A stretch of 64,000 nt of DNA from Phragmites australis (lineage: Eukaryota > Streptophyta > Magnoliopsida > Poales > Poaceae). A program made the position numbers and the translations under genes. The notes beneath the pieces are model-generated. The model searched no databases and was not told the origin of the DNA. It worked only from the letters and a program-made list of their open reading frames with translations. The stretch lies in contig NC_084940.1 of assembly GCF_958298935.1 (NCBI RefSeq), positions 1,828,001-1,892,000 on the forward strand, given 5' to 3'. This document shows positions 58,601 to 64,000 of this stretch, piece by piece (position 1 is the first letter of the stretch; each line of letters opens with the position of its first letter).

Positions 58601-59511
58601 ATTCTGCTCTTCTTACAAAATATAAATAAGATCGAAAGTAAAAAAAAAAAAGACTATAGGGACTAGCCCCATAGTCTTAGGAAGACTAAAAGTGGGGGAT
58701 CAAAACCAGGCTGGCTCCCTCCACTCTAATGAGCTTACCAGCCGGGTTATCCCCCACTTGCATAAGGTCGAAAGTATAGTCAGCTAAAACCTGTCACTAA
58801 CTAGACATTCTTTTGAACCCACATAATTTCCTTTACATTTTAGCAACACACGGAAGTACTCGGTTAATTTTCATTCCTGGCATGCACTCATGCATGATGC
58901 ACATATAATTCAAACATACACAACATCTAACATTTTTGGGGGGGCCGGGTCCATGCAGATGGTCGAAGATCGCTGCAAAGCTACCGGGAAGGACTGACAA
59001 CGAGATCAAGAACCATTGGAACACGCACATCAAGAAGAAGCTGATCAAGATGGGCATCGACCCGATCACGCACGAGCCTCTCGATAGGAAGGCCAGCAGC
59101 CCGGCCACAACGTCTCAGTCCGTCGTCACGGCCGAGTCCAAGTCCGATGAGGCGACCAAGCAGCAGAGCCCGCAGAACAACAGCGTCCGGAACGCATCGC
59201 CCGACGGTTCCAGCCCGACGGAATCGAGCACGAACACCGCCAGCACCGGTGGTACCAGCAGCAGCAGCCATGACCAGGACCCGCTGGTGAAGTGGCTGTT
59301 GGAAGAGGACCCTCTCACTGGCGACGAACCGTGGCTCAGCTTCACTGACAACGTCGACGTCGACGAGTTCAGCAGCATCGCCGCCGGTCTGGCGTTGCCG
59401 TGGGACGGCGCGACCGTCGACTGGCTGCTCGACTACCAAGATTTTGGATTGGAGGGCTCGAGCATGGTCGATAGCCACATGGTCAACAGCTCAAACGGAT
59501 CAAAGTTCTAG
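55659..59511 (+). CDS. R2R3-MYB transcription factor, MYB20/43/85-like
   Basis: Nuclear DNA-binding regulator. Two exons, 55659-55921 and 58959-59511, joined by a 3,037-bp GT-AG intron inside an Arg codon (GNR/WSKIA), give 271 residues. The N-terminus [22 protein letters not shown] and the R2 sequence with [22 protein letters not shown] are typical of the Arabidopsis MYB20/43/85 group, which activates secondary-wall and lignin genes; that role is inferred from the family. R2 spans about 14-61 and R3 about 67-112 ([21 protein letters not shown]). The bHLH-interaction signature of R3 is not seen. The C-terminus is acidic and Ser-rich (residues [17 protein letters not shown]), suited to activation. 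The ATG at 55659 is used; the open frame just upstream has only a TTG. The common first MYB intron within R2 is absent. Confidence 0.93.
56694..56945. mobile_element. Stowaway MITE in the MYB intron
   Basis: The ends CTCCCTCCTGTTATAAATAT and TTTAACCGGAGGAAG are inverted (CTCCCTCC / GGAGGAAG) and flanked by the TA duplication (56692-56693 and 56946-56947) of Tc1/mariner elements. The interior has the family's TTTGACGTT and GGTCAAAGTTACACGTCAAA phrases. Confidence 0.85.
58641..58761 (-). mobile_element. tRNA-derived SINE with T tail (Au-like) in the MYB intron
   Basis: Direct repeats ATAAGATCGAAAGTA (58626-58640) and ATAAGGTCGAAAGTA (58762-58776) differ at one base. On the minus strand the insert has a tRNA-like head with GGCTGGTAAGCTC and the B-box-like GGTTTTGATCCC, and ends in a T run. 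A T-ended tRNA-derived SINE resembles the Au family of grasses. Confidence 0.65.
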
Positions 59512-59852
59512 CTAGCTATACCAGCTGAAGATGTCAGCTTGTGTTGCTTTCAGTGTAGATAAGTAATAAGAAGCATGCATCGATGGAGGTTGCAAAAGGT
59601 AAATGACCAGATCGTAGGGTGATCAAGAGTCCTTGCTCTCTTGGATCGATCCAACCAAGGGCTGGGATGCATTTGAGAAAGAGGGGGTGTAGATTAGCCT
59701 TCGTTTTTCCCCCTTTGAGGTTAAGGGGTTGTATGACTAGAAAGATGTGTTTCTTCTCAAAGAGAGAGGATGTAGAACTCTTTGTTGTTCTATACATGTT
59801 TGCAATACAAAATCAGTGTGTGAGTAGCGGTGTATGTTTGGTTATACATAGG
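59512..59852. other. MYB 3' region
   Basis: Probably MYB 3' UTR at its left end. No other gene seen. Confidence 0.4.
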
Positions 59853-59944
59853 TGTATATATTAATTATATTGTTGATTAACTTGCACCTTGTGGCTAATG
59901 TATATATTAATTATATTGTTGATTAACTTGCACCTTGTGGCTAA
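59853..59944 (+). repeat. 46-bp tandem duplication
   Basis: The unit TGTATATATTAATTATATTG followed by TTGATTAACTTGCACC and TTGTGGCTAA is present twice (59853-59898 and 59899-59944) with no visible difference. Confidence 0.85.
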
Positions 59945-60263
59945 GTCTTTATGGTTGGCGCTAGCTAAGTTGCAATTTGCTTCTTGTAGATACTGTTTTG
60001 GCGTGATACCTTCTCATCTTTTCTTTTTCGGTTATGAAATTGTTGTTGTAAGACACTTAGTGATGTTTGGTTTCATTAATTGAATCGGGGTTCGTCATCC
60101 CCACGTCTAAAAAACTTGCACCTTGTGGAGCATTCTGTGTGCAAATTGCATGCCCATGTGCTGTTTTACTTAATTGGCGATCAAAGGTTTTTTAAGATAT
60201 TCCTATGTGCAAAGTTGGTGAGGCTCATGGTAGTTATATATAGCACTCACATATGTGTTAGTT

Positions 60264-60265
<2 letters not shown>

Positions 60266-60322
<57 letters not shown>
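60266..60322. repeat. (CT)n-(TA)n-(GA)n palindromic microsatellite
   Basis: A CT run of about 12 repeats passes into a TA run and then a GA run, so the whole tract is self-complementary and can form a long hairpin. Confidence 0.85.
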
Positions 60323-60983
60323 TGGTATATTAACGATCGATTGAGTTGGTAGGTGTTCGCAAATTCAACGGTGCAGTTGAGTTGGGAAATAAACTTGCTT
60401 ATATACATACGGCACTAGTTAATGAAGACAGTGTTGTTTACTCAAAAGTTTTGACAATTTAAAAGACGGGAAAGAACAGAGCGAAAAAAGAATCGGTCCA
60501 GCGAGAAATGTAAAAAGTCTCGGAGATGCGATGGATACCAGGGATGTGAAATAACTGAAAAGATCGGAGAGGAGACGCATGACAGTGAGATGGATGGACC
60601 TCTCTGGAGTCTAGAGAGAAGCTAGATACAGTATTAGCTCCTAATCACCTTGATTTGCATGTTGTTCTTGAACTAATTATTTTTGCAGGGTGTGCTAGTA
60701 AGCCAGCAGAAAGGCCTACTGTGTTTATATATTACGAAAGTACACACTTCAGAAACTACTGCACAACGTACGACACGATGATGAATGCTGAGCGTACGAG
60801 AAAAAGAGAAGTACGTAGGATGAAGAACTTTCAACCTCCAACGTGCTCAAGCATTTGGGATTTTGGGTTGATGGAAACAGTGACGAAAAGCTATAGCAGC
60901 TGAGGCAGGTTTATTCTGTTTACCTGGTCCGATCCACTGTTTCCTTGTCAGCTGTGATGCTAAGCAACCACCCAATGAACATC
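60323..60983. other. Intergenic, no gene recognised
   Basis: One 82-codon open frame (60655-60903) has no recognisable motif. Nothing else is seen. Confidence 0.35.
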
Positions 60984-61060
60984 CCCATCCGATTAAACTT
61001 GCTGTTCAAAGGATCCCATCCGATTAAATTTGCTGTTCAAAGGATCCCATCCGATTAATG
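60984..61060 (+). repeat. 31-bp tandem repeat, about 2.5 copies
   Basis: CCCATCCGATTAAACTTGCT plus GTTCAAAGGAT recurs with a 31-base period starting at 60984, 61015 and (partial) 61046, with one or two substitutions. Confidence 0.8.
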
Positions 61061-63990
61061 CGTTAACCTTCTTTTTAAGGCACATATAAACGAATATATA
61101 ATAGAATCCTGCCTACAAATGCTATCCTCGGCGCCAATACGTGCGTAGGCAGCAAATCGACGTGTTATCTGAAACTGAGTTAGCTGCCCAACTGAAGTTT
61201 TTGGCAAGCCTTTGTATGCAAGAAAAATGCATGGTGCATGTTAAGTGGTTAGCTGCATAGCTTTCTCGTATCTTGTTCTTCTTCCTATATATCATGGTTG
61301 CTGCAATATGTGTGTTAAGATGATACGTGGATGTCCATTCATAGCAAATAACAGAATTTCGTTTCTGCGACTCCTAGCTTGATCCAATGAAACATGATGA
61401 AATTTTTTGGAGATACAAGTATGCAACTGTCTCAGGCACAGATTCTTTTCAGGAGACAGTAGAAGCAATTACTAGCTACACTGATGAATGTAAGAAGGTT
61501 CTCGAGAAAGAAACGTCTTGGTCAGTGTCTTTCGTAAGTTTTTTTTGTCTTCAAGAACAAATCTTCCCTAGCATTTGTTAAACATGGCTGAATGAATGAT
61601 ATCAAAATTTACTGGCCGGTAGATATGGTCGTGTCACACTCAATTCATAAAATATATCTGTCCCATTTTGACGCTACCGGAGAACAAAGCAGTGTAGAAA
61701 CTTGTGAGCTCTACCATATCATTGTGATAGTTACAACTTCAATAGTAAAAAAATTCAGCATATCTAGAAAAATTCTGAATTAAGCCTCACTTGGTAAAAA
61801 GGGAAAAGAGGAACGCAAATGCATACGCATGTACCGTGGTATTAGAATAATGAAGAGAACCCCTTCAAAAATAAAATTAAGAGAATGATTTTAAATAACA
61901 GATGATGAGAGGAATAAAAAGCACCTTGACCTAAACGCCCAATTGTACACGTCGAGTCAATTTTCTAACCAAATGCCACTTTCAACTTCTGAACATTCAG
62001 TGGTCATATGGCCTACTACGCTTTCGTGCATTTCCCTTCCATGACAAAGATATCAACGGCTGCATTATTCTTCTACCTCATCATAAAAGGACGAATAGCA
62101 ACAGTCGCTCATGTATCAACTTCGCAAGCGACACTCTTGTTAACCTCTTCTATGTAACACTAATTAAAACACAACATGACAATGTGGAATCTTATGCTTC
62201 GTACCTACCTACTTACCTGTATCTTTTGCACAAAAAGCCAACATAGCTATGCGTACTAATACCAAAACGATATATTGAGATGCGTCCTAGTCTAGGGTCT
62301 ATTTTGAATGTACGAATTTCACATGAAATAGCTCAATTTTCGTGGAATTCGGGAAATACTCTCGTGTTCCAAACAGGGCTCCTGTCTGAATTCTGAAGCA
62401 TCACCTTCAGTTAAGAAAAAAGCACCAACCATGTCCTACCGAATAGCTGAAAAGCTCCAGAAGTTTCAGCATCTGGCAGCGCATTTGCCCGGATTCTGTT
62501 CTCCAATCTGCACAAACACACGTCCAAACGCGATGCGCTAGCGTAAGAACTCGCCAAGAACTTGGCTTGAAGCAGAGAGCAAGGATGCAGCAGCCAGCAA
62601 CTGGTGACCCGTGAGCAATAGCTTGTAACATCCAAGTGATTGGACCAACGGGACACGGGCGAAAGGAACTGAATCATTAACAATTCCGAGGGGGCTTGTA
62701 GACGTACAGAACAAGATGGAGATGTACTAGTACTAGCTGCAAGTAGTGGCCATGACAAGCGCTTGATTTTGTGCAAGTGATCTTAGGGCCTATCATTAGA
62801 GGGAAGAAGAAGGGGTCAGTAGCTTGCCAAGATGAATTGGTCACCTGCAACTTGACATCTTTTGGAGGCCATGGACCGGCTGTGTCACTGTCAGGTTTGG
62901 TGAGCTCAGGACACGTCCCTGGTGAAAGCTTGTGAATAGATAAGGTGGGTTGGTTGGGTGATCTTAATCAGAGCTTTGTTTTATGGCCTCACTAAAGTAT
63001 GCAAAATGAGGCAGGATACCAAGGGCTAATGACTGGTACAAGTACTGCTGATTTTTAGGGAAAGCACTGAAGATTTGTGCATCAAAGCAAAAGGGGGCAA
63101 AATAATGACAACATGTGTGATGGATGGCTGTCATAAGGTGATATCACTCTGGAGAAGAAGGGCACCGGTTGCTGTCCTGGGGCGCTAATGCTCAAGTTCT
63201 TTTTGAGGGGAGAAGGTGACCAAAGTGACAAGGCCATCTCATTACCTTCCAAAAGATGTAAGCACCGGTGATTGGTAGATTGCGTTGAATGGAACTAAAC
63301 TAAAAATACAAAACTGATGTAATGCATACTCAGGATGATGAAACCATGCTCCAGTTCCCAGAAAGATGCCTCTATACAAAACATGTGGCAGAATTCGTGG
63401 CATCTTCGTTGATAGACACGCGTCGCTCTATGGTGTGCGCATGTGTCACCCTAACTGAAACGGCATGCCCTGAAATCTACACTGAAAAGATGCGTCACTT
63501 CATGAATGGTCGCGGCGTCAGTTACAGACATTTGTTCATCTAAACTCTCCCCTATGTAAGAGATGGAGAGGTCGCTATCATTTGTGCTCTAGTCTCTCTC
63601 GCTTTCACGCTCTCACCTCTCGTGCGCTTTCGTGCGAAGCCCAAGCCGTCTCTCCACTAACCTTCGCCGACACATCCCTTGCATCTCAATCTCGGTCCTC
63701 ACCTTCACTCGATCTCCGAACCCAGTTGCAATTCCTCTCATCTTCGACTTCAATGGCTCGTCCAACTAGAGGCAAGGCTAGTTAGAACTTCCCTTTGACT
63801 AACATCCTTGGGCCGAGTTGCATGATGTCAAAGTTGCTTGAAAACCTTGTGAGCCGGAAGCTTGTCGTGAAGCTACAGTATGTTGCACTCCCGAAGAAGG
63901 GTGCTACCATACCAGAGCTATAGCTTGAGATTTTATCGTTGTCGAGTATTCCTCTACCAAATATTGCATTATATTGGTATGGCAAGTCCA
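61061..63990. other. Intergenic, no gene recognised
   Basis: Short open frames (for example 61387-61581 and 63322-63543) have no recognised domain. A possible MITE lies at about 62294-62388 (GGGTCTATTTTGAA against TTCCAAACAGGGCTCC). From 63540 onward a C/T-rich leader is followed by a short frame starting MARPTRGKAS at about 63750, which could be the leader and first codons of a retroelement or of a gene running past the window. Neither reading can be proved here. Confidence 0.3.
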
Positions 63991-64000
63991 CTATCTCGAA

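Overview
The window looks like nuclear DNA of a grass (Poaceae). It holds spliced plant genes with GT-AG introns, several genes with very GC-rich 5' ends, Tourist- and Stowaway-type MITEs, tRNA-derived SINEs and solo LTRs. Six protein genes are well supported. Exon structures were worked out by hand from reading-frame continuity and splice sites.

Layout. Positions 1-18,300 are a repeat-rich intergenic tract. It contains a DNA transposon with a 9-bp target duplication that was itself hit by an LTR element (now a solo LTR with a 5-bp duplication), a second solo LTR of the same family, a third and truncated member that keeps its primer-binding site and gag start, LTR pieces of a second Gypsy-like family, several MITEs, a broken vacuolar-sorting-receptor fragment and possible P450 debris. 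From 18,993 to 59,511 is a gene-rich block: a peroxisomal Lon protease (LON2, +, 17 exons, PTS1 tail), an intronless SPKK-tailed histone H2A (+), a purple acid phosphatase of the PAP29 type (-, 3 exons), an intronless secreted GH17 beta-1,3-glucanase (+), a bifunctional pantothenate kinase / DUF89 phosphatase (PANK2, -, 22 exons) and an R2R3-MYB of the MYB20/43/85 type (+, 2 exons). Copia and Gypsy debris (30.3-32.1 kb) lies between H2A and PAP. From 59,512 to 64,000 only short tandem repeats and unassigned sequence are seen.

The genes do not form one pathway: peroxisomal protein quality control, heterochromatin, phosphate metabolism, cell-wall glucan hydrolysis, coenzyme A synthesis and secondary-wall transcription are each represented once. 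I found no candidate for a new multi-gene system. The observations most worth checking are local: two in-frame GC-AG introns in PANK2; a 248-bp, apparently perfect tandem duplication covering the last PANK2 codons and 3' end; a hairpin element at 54.15 kb with a 9-bp target duplication; LTRs that carry a variable array of hairpin-forming ~75-80-bp units; and three CGCGGATC octamers in the H2A promoter.
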